A program made the position numbers and the translations under genes. From an uncultured Clostridia bacterium (lineage in GTDB: Bacteria; Bacillota; Clostridia; Lachnospirales; Cellulosilyticaceae), in contig CAKZUB010000012.1 of the NCBI GenBank assembly GCA_937921505.1, positions 1 to 58,267 of the forward strand: a stretch of DNA of 58,267 nt, given 5' to 3'. The notes below the pieces were generated by a model. That model was not told the DNA's origin, ran no database searches, and was given only the letters and a program-made list of their open reading frames with translations. The stretch's first letter is position 1; each line of letters begins with the position of its first letter. Positions 42,899-52,551 of this stretch are shown piece by piece.

Positions 42899-43396
42899 TT
42901 AACCTATAGTTTCCAAACTTTCTAATTCATCTTTTGAAAGAAGCTTCTCGCATTCTAACAAAAGCTTAACATCATTTCCCACTTTTCCAATACTTTTAAT
43001 ATATCTATTAGAAACTCCTGTATGTGTTGTAGGCGGCAAAACAATATCCTCATCCGAAATACTCAGCACCTCGGCTACACTGTCTACAATAAGCCCTACA
43101 CAGTTATCCAAAATATCAATAACAATAATACATGTTCTTTCATTATACTCTCTAAATTCTTTTTTGAATCTTAACCTTATATCCATAACCGGAATAATTT
43201 TTCCTCTTAAATTAATAATTCCTTTTAAATAAGCTGGAAGCTCTGGGACTTCTGTTATCGGCAGTATGCCAATAATTTCTCTCACAAATTCAATCCCTAT
43301 CCCATAGGATTCATTTCCCAGTACAAAGGTTAAAAACTTCCCTTTTTGCGTATCTTCTTCTAATTCTTCCACTTGTACTACTTCATTTCTAGTCAT
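42899..43396 (-). CDS. cheW: Chemotaxis coupling protein
   Basis: 165 residues. Couples receptors to CheA. The SH3-like fold is clear: FLTFVLGNESYGIGIEFVREII near residue 22, ELPAYLKGIINLRGKIIPVMDIRLRF near 52, and VGLIVDSVAEVLSI near 103. Between cheA and the receptor gene, same strand, short gaps. Confidence 0.96.
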   Translation of the reverse strand: MTRNEVVQVEELEEDTQKGKFLTFVLGNESYGIGIEFVREIIGILPITEVPELPAYLKGIINLRGKIIPVMDIRLRFKKEFREYNERTCIIVIDILDNCVGLIVDSVAEVLSISDEDIVLPPTTHTGVSNRYIKSIGKVGNDVKLLLECEKLLSKDELESLETIG

Positions 43397-43431
43397 ACTC
43401 TAACCCCTTTCTGAATAAATTAACTTACTTT

Positions 43432-45504
43432 TTACATTGCATGTAATTTTGAAAGACCTCCAACATCTAAAATTAAGCTAATACTGCCATCTCCTAAAAG
43501 TGTGCATCCAGCTAGTCCTTTAATCTCTTTAGTATTTTTAATATAATTTGGCAGTGCTTTAACAACTACCTGCTGTTGCCCTAAAAGTTCATCAGCAAAT
43601 AGGCAAAATGCTTTTTCATCTTGCTCTACCATAATAAGAATACCTTCTTCAAATCTTTGGACATCGGTATAGACATTATAATGTTCATGCAGCCTTAAAA
43701 TAGGATAGCACCTTCCCCTTACCATAATCATTTCACGGCCATCTGGATCTTTAAAACATTCACCTTCCTTGGGCCTAAATGACTCTTTAATTGCGATAAT
43801 AGGAATCGTATATCTTGAATGACCAACCTTTATATTCATACCATCAATAATGGCCAGCGTAAGCGGAATCTTGAGTGTAATCGTTGTGCCCTTACCAGCT
43901 ATACATTCTACATTAACTGTCCCTCCTACAATAGAAAGATTCTTAGCTACGACATCCATACCAACACCTCGACCTGAAAACTCGGTAACGTTTTCCTTAG
44001 TTGAGAATCCTGGTAATAAAATTAATGCATATACTTCTTTATCAGTCATTTCATTTTCATTTTTTTCGAGTAATCCATTTTCTCTTGCCTTTTTAAGAAT
44101 TTCTTCCCGACTTAAGCCTTTCCCATCATCTTTTATGATAACTAATACATCACTTCCTGCGTTTTTCGCCTCTAGGGTAACTGTTCCTATCTTTTCCTTG
44201 CCCTTTTTGACTCTTATTTCACCATCTTCAATACCATGATCAATAGCATTTCTAATAAGATGCATAAGTGGGTCTGAAATATGTTCAATAATGTTTTTAT
44301 CTACTTCTGTTTCTTCCCCAACTACCTCAAGCTGAACTTCTTTCCCTAACTTTTTACACATGTCCCTCATAATGCGATGCATTTTTAAGAAAGTCGTAGA
44401 AAGAGGTACCATACGTATAGACATAACCATATCTTGTAGCTCACTTGTAATCTTATGAAGCTGTCTTGCAGCCTTTTGAAAATTTTCAAGCTCCAGTCGT
44501 TCTATTTCAGGATTCTGTGTTACCATCGCCTCTGCTATAACCATTTCTCCTACTAAATCCATCAGTTTATCTAGTTTTTCAACATGCACACTAATCATAC
44601 TTTGATTACTTGTACTCGTTGTTTCTTTAAGTACATTTTTACTCTTTAATTGCGCACTATCCTTAGGCGTCTTAATTTCACCCTGTTCACTGCTAGCTGG
44701 CTTAAGACCACGGAATCTTTCGAACTCATCATCATTTTCAAGTTGTAATAGCGTTAATTCCTTTAAAAAGATGGTTTTCATAAAGAATTCATGCATTTCT
44801 TGATAAGATCTATCTGTTTTTAATAATATTTGAAATCCGTTTTCACGGATCCATACAATACTTTCATCATTCTCTGCAATATCTTCTGGTATGTAAAAAA
44901 GTTCTTGTGTCAATTCAACTAAGCTATGAATAATAGTATAAGCTCTAATATTTTCCATTTCACAGCCTTCTTTGAAAAAAACAGTGGCTTTATAAATATT
45001 TTTAAGTAATTGAGATGACTTCTTTTCTACTGCTATATAGTACTGCTGATTTTTAGCAGACTCTGATCTTTTTAGTTCCGTTTCACAACCATTTTCTGCC
45101 TTAAGTAAAGAAAGAAAATCCTTAATCTTCTCGCTAAGTAATGTCGCCTTCCCATTTGCTTCATCACCATTTTTAATCTTTATAATTTCTGTTTTTATAA
45201 AATCTACACCCTCTAATACTAAATCTGAAAGTGTCTCATAATCTACTGTATTAGGTTTTTGTTCTCTTAGGAAATAAAACAAATCTTCTATAACATGTGC
45301 AATGTCACCGATATCATTAAAAAGCATCATTGCCGAAGATCCTTTTATCGTATGCATAAACCTAAATATCTCATTAATAGCCTCCTGTGAGTAGCCACAT
45401 GCCTTCTCACTTGCTATAATGGCTTGCTCTAGTTGTTCAAGTAGTTGTGATGTCTCAAAAACATACATCTCTAACATAGGTTCATTATGATATTGATCTG
45501 ACAT
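43432..45504 (-). CDS. cheA: Chemotaxis histidine kinase
   Basis: 690 residues. P1 HPt domain with His51 in FRFMHTIKGSSAMMLFN; a variable linker/P2 region (about 130-285); dimerisation helices from about 300 (SVHVEKLDKLMDLVGEMVIAEA); the kinase domain with HLIRNAIDHGIED near 425, VIIKDDGKGLSREEI near 466, and GRGVGMDVVAKNL near 520; and a C-terminal CheW-like P5 domain. The P1 to P5 order is standard. It phosphorylates CheY (just upstream) and CheB. Confidence 0.96.
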   Translation of the reverse strand: MSDQYHNEPMLEMYVFETSQLLEQLEQAIIASEKACGYSQEAINEIFRFMHTIKGSSAMMLFNDIGDIAHVIEDLFYFLREQKPNTVDYETLSDLVLEGVDFIKTEIIKIKNGDEANGKATLLSEKIKDFLSLLKAENGCETELKRSESAKNQQYYIAVEKKSSQLLKNIYKATVFFKEGCEMENIRAYTIIHSLVELTQELFYIPEDIAENDESIVWIRENGFQILLKTDRSYQEMHEFFMKTIFLKELTLLQLENDDEFERFRGLKPASSEQGEIKTPKDSAQLKSKNVLKETTSTSNQSMISVHVEKLDKLMDLVGEMVIAEAMVTQNPEIERLELENFQKAARQLHKITSELQDMVMSIRMVPLSTTFLKMHRIMRDMCKKLGKEVQLEVVGEETEVDKNIIEHISDPLMHLIRNAIDHGIEDGEIRVKKGKEKIGTVTLEAKNAGSDVLVIIKDDGKGLSREEILKKARENGLLEKNENEMTDKEVYALILLPGFSTKENVTEFSGRGVGMDVVAKNLSIVGGTVNVECIAGKGTTITLKIPLTLAIIDGMNIKVGHSRYTIPIIAIKESFRPKEGECFKDPDGREMIMVRGRCYPILRLHEHYNVYTDVQRFEEGILIMVEQDEKAFCLFADELLGQQQVVVKALPNYIKNTKEIKGLAGCTLLGDGSISLILDVGGLSKLHAM

Positions 45505-45552
45505 TTCTGAACTCCTTTCTATCTATTATTCTTCTTGAGTCTATGTAATCTT

Positions 45553-45915
45553 CTATATTTCTGATATTTTTTTAATACTTTGTACAATATCCTCTTCTTT
45601 AAAAGGTTTTACTATGAAGGATGCTGCTCCATTTATAATTGCCTCTTTAACAAGACATTCTTGTCCCATGGCTGAAACCATTACAACTTTAGCTTTATTA
45701 TCATGCTGTTTAATGATACGCAAGGCTTCTATCCCTGACATCTCTGGCATCGTAATATCCATAGTGACTACATCTGGTTGATATTGTATATATTTTTCAA
45801 CTGCTTCTTTACCATTTTGGGCTTCCCCTACAATTTCAAACCCATTTCTTTCTAGCATCGTTTTTATAGATAGGCGCATAAATGCTGCATCATCAACGAT
45901 AAGTACTGTTGGCAT
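45553..45915 (-). CDS. cheY: Chemotaxis response regulator
   Basis: 120 residues, single receiver domain. Asp pair in IVDDAAFMRLS, phospho-acceptor Asp53 in VVTMDITMPEMSG, Ser in VMVSAMGQE and Lys in FIVKPFKEEDIV. First gene of the che transcript; a strong hairpin upstream (46116-46177) isolates it from cheX. It would carry the signal to the flagellar switch, not encoded here. Confidence 0.95.
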   Translation of the reverse strand: MPTVLIVDDAAFMRLSIKTMLERNGFEIVGEAQNGKEAVEKYIQYQPDVVTMDITMPEMSGIEALRIIKQHDNKAKVVMVSAMGQECLVKEAIINGAASFIVKPFKEEDIVQSIKKISEI

Positions 45916-46115
45916 TCTGACTCACTCCTTTAATATTTATTATCTAAAACTGCTTAAACTAAAATATTCTAAAACAATCTATATTTTAAATTTACACTTA
46001 AGTCACACATGTATATATTATACTACAGTATACTATATTGTGCTCTATTTTTACATTATTTCGTATCAATAGTGTTATTTTTAGTATGAATGGTAAATAC
46101 ACAATAAAATTATTT

Positions 46116-46177
46116 AAAATAACCAAAGTAAGGGAAGCAACCTTTTGTTAGGTTGCTTCCCTTACTTTGGTTATTTC
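46116..46177 (-). terminator. Terminator of cheX, perfect 26-27-bp stem
   Basis: AAATAACCAAAGTAAGGG and the following AAGCAACC (46117-46142) pair exactly with 46151-46176; loop of 6-8. On the minus strand it is followed by T/A-rich sequence with several T's. It ends the cheX unit 13 bases after its stop, so cheY needs its own promoter in 45916-46115, which I could not assign with confidence. Confidence 0.88.
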
Positions 46178-46189
46178 AGATCTATATCT

Positions 46190-46669
46190 TTAACCTGCCT
46201 TATTGTTTTCTTTATACGTTATATCTATCTCTATATTTTCTTCATTATCAAATATTAATGGAATACACATAACTACTGACTTACTTGGGCTAATTTGCAT
46301 GTTCTCACCTGTTAAAACAGTGGGTGGTGTTATATCTATTGATACTTTGTTTTCATAAAATATATTAGCTGTATTACCTAAAATCATATTACAAAGCTCG
46401 GCTATGGCACTTTTTGCTATCTCATCTAGCTCTGGAACCGGCATCCCTCCCATCATATGAGATGCAATCTTACAGGCTAATGTTTTTTTAAGTGCTATCA
46501 CAACACTCCCCTGGATCTCCCCCGTGAGCCCTATCAAAACTACCACATTATCACCTTTATAAGGAATATCCTTTACATAAATTTGCCCCAAAGTTGGATG
46601 AAGCCCTGCTATTTCTCTAATAACATTTTGACTTGCTTGTACAAATGGATTGATATATTCAGCTTTCAT
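46190..46669 (-). CDS. cheX: CheX/CheC-type CheY-P phosphatase-like protein
   Basis: 159 residues from the ATG at 46669 with GGGAG upstream; the TTG at 46684 overlaps that site. The phosphatase signature E-x3-N is seen in AIAELCNMILGNTANIF near residue 91, as in CheX and CheC. It begins KAEYINPFVQASQNVI, the CheX N-terminus. It probably ends CheY signalling. It sits on its own transcript just upstream of cheY. CheX is the better fit by length and single motif. Confidence 0.85.
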   Translation of the reverse strand: MKAEYINPFVQASQNVIREIAGLHPTLGQIYVKDIPYKGDNVVVLIGLTGEIQGSVVIALKKTLACKIASHMMGGMPVPELDEIAKSAIAELCNMILGNTANIFYENKVSIDITPPTVLTGENMQISPSKSVVMCIPLIFDNEENIEIDITYKENNKAG

Positions 46670-46929
46670 CTTTTCATCTCCCAATACTCTAGTAAATCCT
46701 CACTTGAGTTAATTATAAAAACTATTGTATATTTTTGTCAAGTTTTAATTAATATTCTAATTTATTTAAATGAAATATGAATTTAATCTTTTTAAAATGA
46801 CTAAAAAATGTCAGTTTATGAAGATTATGCACGAATTAGATTAATAAGTAATAATTTATTTGGGAGTATTTCTATATGTGTAAAGCATATTTATTAAAAT
46901 TCTTATATTTTTTTAGAGGAGAGTCTATT

Positions 46930-47306
46930 ATGAGAGTAATATTTACAGAAAAAAAGTTTGGGTTTTATTAAAGACACAAACTAATAAGCTTATTGAAACT
47001 TGTGAAATTGCTGAAGTTGATTGGGAAGTTCTATTTGTCCCTGAAGAAAACAAAGGTGACTTTGGATGTTCTGCCCATTTTAGAGCATTACAAATTCCTA
47101 ATGAAAAAAAGAGTGTTATTTTCATTTCTTTAAAAGAAAGTATCCATTCTCTCCTTTGGCTTTTTGTCAAAGAAACAGCTCATTTATTTAATGGATGTAG
47201 AGGTAAAAACACTGCCCTTATCGGCTGCATCCTTGCGACAATCTATATTGGGCATGATTATGGTGATGAATGGTTTAATGACAAAACACAAAAGCTAGCA
47301 GTATAA
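46930..47306 (+). pseudogene. Unrecognised gene interrupted by a frameshift at an A7 run
   Basis: A GAGGAG site precedes ATG 46930, which reads MRVIFTEKK and then hits TAA after 13 codons. Shifting frame at the seven A's (46959-46965) gives an uninterrupted continuation: VWVLLKTQTNKLIETCEIAE, then VDWEVLFVPEENKGDFGCS, ending IYIGHDYGDEWFNDKTQKLA and V with TAA at 47304. One extra A would make a 126-residue protein. The continuation has ordinary codon use and no stop, so it was coding recently. Either a pseudogene, slippage-dependent expression, or a sequencing error. The protein has KETAHLFNG and GHDYGDEW segments but I know no family. Confidence 0.65.
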
Positions 47307-47330
47307 CTATCAGCCTTTGTGTTTTGTTTG
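47281..47330 (+). terminator. Probable terminator after the frameshifted gene
   Basis: ACAAAACACAAA (47281-47292) pairs with TTTGTGTTTTGT (47316-47327), an AT-rich stem with one bulge and a large loop, followed by TTGTTA. Moderate quality. Confidence 0.5.
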
Positions 47331-47341
47331 TTAATAAACAA

Positions 47342-49774
47342 TTATTCTGCACTTTTAATTTCTACTTGGGGATAATAGTGCCTTAAAATTTCTCTGTAGG
47401 TATAACCTCTTGTTGCCATACCTTTGACACCATCTTGACTCATGCCAACGCCATGTCCAAAGCCTCCTCCATATAATGTAATATTATTAATATTATTCTC
47501 ACTACTATAAGCAATATCCATTGTAAAAAAGGCACTAGGGAGAAGAGACATACCTTTTACTTCTGTAGTATCTGCTCTTGTGATATTAAGAATTTGCTGA
47601 TCTGTACTGGAAAATAAACTGCGAATGAGATATTCTGTGGATACTTTAACGATTTGTTTATCTCCTATAATGATGAGTTCCATGATGTTTCCACCTTGCC
47701 CTCTTTTAGCCACTTCTAAATCTTTGATGCTTCCTACAGAGTCTATCTCTTTTGTTTGCCACGTCTTATCTTCAGCGAGCACTTTGACAAGATTTGGATA
47801 ATTTTTACTTAGTTTTCTAATAGCAGGATTAATAAGTGATTGAAGTTCTTTACCAGTTAACTTAGTTTGCCACCTAAACCATGGAGATTCTTTATCAAAA
47901 GCATCTACCTCGGATGGCTTTAGTTTTAAAAATTTATAGGCTTCTTTTTCATCTGCCATATTATTTACTAATTTATCCCCTACATACTGTTGTCTTGAAA
48001 CTAAATAAATAGGTGTATTCGTTGGAAATGTTGTACCACTTGCCCATACTTCTCCAAAATTAGCCGTATAGCCACAAGATGTTGCAAAGAATTTACTGCT
48101 TATGCTATGTCCATTTGATAAGAGAACTTCTCCTTTTGTTTGCGCTGCTGCTTGATAAGAGACCTCATTAGCAGGTACATTATTATAAACTTGCGAATTA
48201 GTCGTATCATCTACGTGGGCCCCATAACGTATGTAACGACTCGTTTTTTTACTCGCTAATACATATGTTCTCGCTGCTATAGCTTGAACTTTAGTCGCTT
48301 CAAGTCCATAACTTGTTGGCATTTCACTAGGTATAACGCCTGCTACATAATCTTCAAGGCTTAGTTCATTAACAATATTAAAAGTCGCACCTTCTTTTGT
48401 AATTTCTATAATTCCCTTATACTTTGGATTTATGTCTTGCTTGGTTAATGAAAGAATTTTCATAGCACTATCTGTTTTAGGAATAAATGTAATGACCGAG
48501 GCATCTTTGGACCATTCAAAGGCTGATGCATCCCACGCTTGTTCTTTATTAAGAATAGTTGTTTTACCATTATAAAGCATATCGTATTCTTCTTCACTTA
48601 CTATCACTACATTCTCATGTCTATAGTCTTCTCTTTTTGGTGCTGATAAAATAACACGTATATTCTCATCACTCGCATCATTTACCACCTGTATCGTATT
48701 TATTTTATCCTCTTCAAAAATGTATGTTACTTCTATGCCACAAGGCAGCTGCTCTAGTGTAGTTAGGTTACCGCCTTGTCTTTTATCATACACTTTAACA
48801 TGATCATAAGTAAGTCTGCCTGCTTTTTTAAGTTCAACATATTCTTGAGTCACTTTAATAAGTGTATCTGTATTCTTATTTTGTTGTACCTCATAACTGA
48901 TAATTTGATTGCCTTTTATAGTAATGTCGCATATTGTACCTTCTTCATTTGGGCTTAGTATCTCATTATTATAAGATACTTTTATATTATTCACCTGCAA
49001 TTCTACAGTATCTTGTTCTACTTTTAAGATATAACACTGCTTGATTGTACTTTCCTCACTTATAATATCAGTGATACATAATATTTCTTTATTTTTAACA
49101 ATAGCCCTTACAGTATTATTTTTAAGTGGATCTAGTATAAGTCCTTCAAATCCATATTCTCCTACATCTGTAGCTACTTTCCAAGCGCCTAATGTTTGGT
49201 TGTTCGCTGGTGTTGCGATGATAACTATATCCATATACTCAAACGCAGCGCCTCCTCCAGTATGCTTAAGTGCATTTGCATAAACTTCTATGAATTTGTT
49301 TAAGCTAATGTTTTTATTTAAACTTTCAGTACTTGCATCAATATTAACACCATACCCTTCTCCAAGTATTGTATCAAGAAGTTCTGCAATTTCTATGTAC
49401 GTAATAGACTTTAAAGCATTTTCTTTCCTTAAATAGGTAAATCCTAATTCACTCTCTAATGCATCATAATACTTGTTATACCATATTTCATCTTGGATGA
49501 TATGATTATATAATATTTTATTTTCGATCAATGTATAGGCTAATATTTTAGCTATATTTGCTTGCATGCATAGGCTGTTATACGTTGGCTTTTCTTCATC
49601 TATACTTTGAGGAGCTTGTTTAACTGCTGCCGTAGTTAAAGCCTGTGGGACAATGTCTTTACCTGTGAGGATATACCATAGGCCAACCAGCAATAATAGA
49701 ATCCATAATGTTGCATAAGATTTTTTCTTTTTATAAGGTGCATGTCTTTTTCTATGTCTCCTCGTAGTTATCAT
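47342..49774 (-). CDS. Large SpoIID/LytB-domain protein
   Basis: 810 residues from the ATG at 49774, ten bases after GAGAGG; earlier ATGs (49783, 49804) are too close to or beyond that site. A very basic N-terminus and one span (about 21-38, YATLWILLLLVGLWYILTG) anchor it. A long unknown middle region (about 60-440) is followed by the SpoIID domain: LEDYVAGVIPSEMP near 477, EATKVQAIAARTYVLASK, and GGGFGHGVGMSQDGVKGMA near 770. SpoIID relatives cleave denuded or native glycan strands of peptidoglycan. Canonical SpoIID is about 340 residues, so this is not the sporulation enzyme itself. Confidence 0.9.
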   Translation of the reverse strand: MITTRRHRKRHAPYKKKKSYATLWILLLLVGLWYILTGKDIVPQALTTAAVKQAPQSIDEEKPTYNSLCMQANIAKILAYTLIENKILYNHIIQDEIWYNKYYDALESELGFTYLRKENALKSITYIEIAELLDTILGEGYGVNIDASTESLNKNISLNKFIEVYANALKHTGGGAAFEYMDIVIIATPANNQTLGAWKVATDVGEYGFEGLILDPLKNNTVRAIVKNKEILCITDIISEESTIKQCYILKVEQDTVELQVNNIKVSYNNEILSPNEEGTICDITIKGNQIISYEVQQNKNTDTLIKVTQEYVELKKAGRLTYDHVKVYDKRQGGNLTTLEQLPCGIEVTYIFEEDKINTIQVVNDASDENIRVILSAPKREDYRHENVVIVSEEEYDMLYNGKTTILNKEQAWDASAFEWSKDASVITFIPKTDSAMKILSLTKQDINPKYKGIIEITKEGATFNIVNELSLEDYVAGVIPSEMPTSYGLEATKVQAIAARTYVLASKKTSRYIRYGAHVDDTTNSQVYNNVPANEVSYQAAAQTKGEVLLSNGHSISSKFFATSCGYTANFGEVWASGTTFPTNTPIYLVSRQQYVGDKLVNNMADEKEAYKFLKLKPSEVDAFDKESPWFRWQTKLTGKELQSLINPAIRKLSKNYPNLVKVLAEDKTWQTKEIDSVGSIKDLEVAKRGQGGNIMELIIIGDKQIVKVSTEYLIRSLFSSTDQQILNITRADTTEVKGMSLLPSAFFTMDIAYSSENNINNITLYGGGFGHGVGMSQDGVKGMATRGYTYREILRHYYPQVEIKSAE

Positions 49775-49921
49775 CTTTATCATTCCTCTCAAAAAAGGTA
49801 TCACTTTATATATTTATGCTGACTTGTCTAAGTGAAGAACAGCCTTATCATAAAAAACATGCGTAATTTAAGTGGAATGGGTACATACTAACATCAAAAA
49901 TACTTGTTAAAGGAGCAGTCT

Positions 49922-50788
49922 ATGAACTTCCCAACATCTTTTGAGCCTCAGCATCAAGATCATCATCCTGGTTTTGAATATGAAATGAATCCTTTGCCTA
50001 TTTATGATGATGAAAACACTATTAAACAGGGAAACCTGCTTGAAAATAAGGTAGCTATAATAACTGGTGGTGATAGCGGCATTGGTCGTGCTGTAGCCGT
50101 TGCATTTGCTAAACAAGGAGCTGACATTGCTGCTATTTATTATAATGAAACAGAAGATGCCGCTCAAACTCAAAAAGCCGTAGAAGGTTATGGGCGTCAG
50201 TGCCTACTTATCCCTGGGGATATAACTGACCCAAACTTCTGTACCCAACTTGTAAGTCAAGTCATCTCAAAGTATGGAAAAATTGATATTCTTGTTAATA
50301 ATGCAGCTGTACAGTATGAAGCTAATTCATTACTTGAAATCTCTGATCAACAATTTGATAAGACTTTTAAAACGAATGTTTATGGTGCTTTTTATCTTGC
50401 AAAAGCAGTTCTGCCTCACCTAAAATCAGGAGCAAGTATTATCAACACCACTTCTGTCGTTGCTTTTCATGGTAATGAAAAACTAGTTGATTATTCAATG
50501 ACCAAAGGTGCTCTCACTGCCTTTACACGCTCTTTATCTATGATGCTTGCCAAATCAGGATCAGGTATACGTGTTAATGCGGTTGCCCCAGGTCCTATTT
50601 GGACACCATTCATCCCATCTAGTGCCCCTGCACAACAAGTTGCTACATTTGGTAATAATACACCTCTAGGTAGAGCAGGCCAGCCTGTAGAATGTAGTGG
50701 TGCCTACGTATTTTTAGCTTCTGAAGCTGCTTCCTATATTACAGGACAAACCATTCATATCAACGGCGGAGAGATTGTTAATTCCTAA
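49922..50788 (+). CDS. Short-chain dehydrogenase/reductase, YghA/YdaD-like
   Basis: 288 residues from the ATG at 49922, six bases after AAAGGAG. NAD(P)-dependent oxidoreductase with the extended N-terminus (FEPQHQDHHPGFEYEMNP) typical of the general-stress type. The Rossmann loop is IITGGDSGIGRAVAVAFA near residue 47, NNAA near 123, the catalytic Ser in INTTSVVAFHG and the YxxxK in VDYSMTKGAL near 195. Substrate unknown. Followed by a terminator shared with the uxuB side. Confidence 0.92.
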   Translation: MNFPTSFEPQHQDHHPGFEYEMNPLPIYDDENTIKQGNLLENKVAIITGGDSGIGRAVAVAFAKQGADIAAIYYNETEDAAQTQKAVEGYGRQCLLIPGDITDPNFCTQLVSQVISKYGKIDILVNNAAVQYEANSLLEISDQQFDKTFKTNVYGAFYLAKAVLPHLKSGASIINTTSVVAFHGNEKLVDYSMTKGALTAFTRSLSMMLAKSGSGIRVNAVAPGPIWTPFIPSSAPAQQVATFGNNTPLGRAGQPVECSGAYVFLASEAASYITGQTIHINGGEIVNS

Positions 50789-50844
50789 TAGATAAATAAT
50801 TTTACTGCTATAGACCACAGTTATGTTAAGACACGTAAGCCAAA

Positions 50845-50875
50845 AGAGACTGCTGAATTTTTTTCAGCAGTCTCT
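50845..50875. terminator. Terminator between the dehydrogenase and uxuB
   Basis: AGAGACTGCTGAA (50845-50857) pairs with TTCAGCAGTCTCT (50863-50875), loop TTTTT. It lies between converging genes and likely serves both, though the flanking T runs are short. Confidence 0.8.
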
Positions 50876-50891
50876 ATAAATTTGAGGGTAT

Positions 50892-52529
50892 TTAACGATT
50901 TATTTTACCATAAACATACTTTTCTAAAGTTTTTCTTACAGCTCCTGTACTTGAGATAAGCTCCGCAAAATAAGCTTCAACTTTTTCACCAAGTCCTACT
51001 TCATATAAATTAACTCCAAATATTTGCTCATCAGATAAAATAGGTTTAAGGTTATCACTAAATGACCCTGAATCACCTACTCGAATATCTTGCAAATGTT
51101 TAGTCACTGTATCTAGCATAGGATCTGGACTTATGTCAAAAGCTTGTCCTTGATCATCAATACCTAAAAGGTACCTACACCAGCCAGCTAAAACAAGTGG
51201 GATATATTCTAAGTCAGATGCATTAAGCTCTTCTCTCTTTTGATAAGCTTTGATTGTTTCACCAAAACGTATCGCCAGCTTTTGAGAAGTATCTGTTGCA
51301 ATTCTTTGAGGTGTATCTGGAACAAAAGGATTTGGGAGTCTGACTTCCAAAACTTCTTTAACAAATGCAGCTGGATCTATAATGCCTGGATCAACAACAA
51401 CGGGAAGTCCTTCCTTATAGGCAAGCTTTTCTACAAATGTTTTTAATAAGTCATCTCTCATTTCCTCATAAATAGCTGTATAAGAAAGCAGACATCCATA
51501 AATAGCAAGCGCTGTATGCAAAGGATTTAAGCAGGTACAAACCTTCATTTTTTCTACTTGATCTACTGTCTTTCTATCCGTAAAAATAACTCCAGCCTGA
51601 TCAAGTGGGGGACGACCATTTGGAAATAAATCTTCAATCACCAAATATTGTGGTTCTTCTGCATTAATAAAAGGGGCAGTGTAGGTATTTTTGCTTGTAC
51701 ATATTATCTCAGTACTTTTAAAACCTTCTTTTTCAAGCTGCCTTTTTATATTAACATCAGGACGAGGTGTTATTTTGTCAATCATACTCCAAGGGAATGA
51801 AACTTGAGCTGGATTATTGATATAGTCTATAAAAGCATCCTCTACAATGCCATTTTTTACCCACATTTTTGCAAATGTACTTACTGCTTCATAAAGTCTA
51901 GTTCCATTGTGTGAGCAGTTATCCATGCTTACAAGAGCAATAGGTAATTTGCCGTTCATATATCTAGCGTAACATAATGCCGTCAGTTTACCAATATAAC
52001 TCTTTGGTGATTTCACACCTCTTTCAAAGTCCTCTTCAACATCTTTCAAATACTCACTTTTTGCATTTACAAGACTATAACCTTTTTCAGTAATCGTAAA
52101 GCTTACCATCTGAAGGGAAGGCTTTTTAAAAATTTCGTTAAGCTCATGCCAATCATTGGTATTGTCAGTGTCGACTATAAGTGAGTGTACAATACTTCCA
52201 ATAATCTTTTTTTCTACTTTTCCATCTGGCTTTAGTACAACAAGTAAACTAAGATCATCATATGGCTTATATGCTTTAGTAATAATCTCAGTATCAAAAC
52301 CTTCACATACGATAATACCTTTATCACTTTTTTCTTCATTTAACAGTTGCTCTTGGACTGCTCCTAAAAAACCTCTAAAGATATTGCCAGCTCCAAAGTG
52401 TATCCATGTAGGCTCCTCTAAGGTATTACGTCTTACTTCCGAGCGATCATACATTGGAAGCTCAAACCCATTTTCTTCCCATATACTTCTATTTTTTAAG
52501 CTTAAATTATTTAATTCCAAGTCTTTCAC
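50892..52529 (-). CDS. uxuB: Fructuronate reductase / mannitol dehydrogenase family
   Basis: 545 residues. NAD-dependent long-chain polyol dehydrogenase that interconverts D-fructuronate and D-mannonate. The N-terminal WIHFGAGNIFRGFLG nucleotide loop is near residue 42, SMDNCSHNG near 201, ITPRPD near 254, and the catalytic Lys/His area in CLNPLHTALAIYGCLLSY near 337. Its place after uxuA and gntR identifies it as the glucuronate-pathway enzyme rather than mannitol dehydrogenase. Confidence 0.92.
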   Translation of the reverse strand: MKDLELNNLSLKNRSIWEENGFELPMYDRSEVRRNTLEEPTWIHFGAGNIFRGFLGAVQEQLLNEEKSDKGIIVCEGFDTEIITKAYKPYDDLSLLVVLKPDGKVEKKIIGSIVHSLIVDTDNTNDWHELNEIFKKPSLQMVSFTITEKGYSLVNAKSEYLKDVEEDFERGVKSPKSYIGKLTALCYARYMNGKLPIALVSMDNCSHNGTRLYEAVSTFAKMWVKNGIVEDAFIDYINNPAQVSFPWSMIDKITPRPDVNIKRQLEKEGFKSTEIICTSKNTYTAPFINAEEPQYLVIEDLFPNGRPPLDQAGVIFTDRKTVDQVEKMKVCTCLNPLHTALAIYGCLLSYTAIYEEMRDDLLKTFVEKLAYKEGLPVVVDPGIIDPAAFVKEVLEVRLPNPFVPDTPQRIATDTSQKLAIRFGETIKAYQKREELNASDLEYIPLVLAGWCRYLLGIDDQGQAFDISPDPMLDTVTKHLQDIRVGDSGSFSDNLKPILSDEQIFGVNLYEVGLGEKVEAYFAELISSTGAVRKTLEKYVYGKINR

Positions 52530-52551
52530 CTCACCATTATATAAAGTTGTG

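Noticed and set aside
45916..46115. Promoter for the che operon, including a sigma-D type
   Set aside because: A TATAAT-like box is present near 46029, but no acceptable -35, and no TAAA/GCCGATAA pair was found.
46943..47170. 75-codon minus-strand frame
   Set aside because: Shadow of the frameshifted plus-strand gene; it has no start signals and the plus strand has better coding character.
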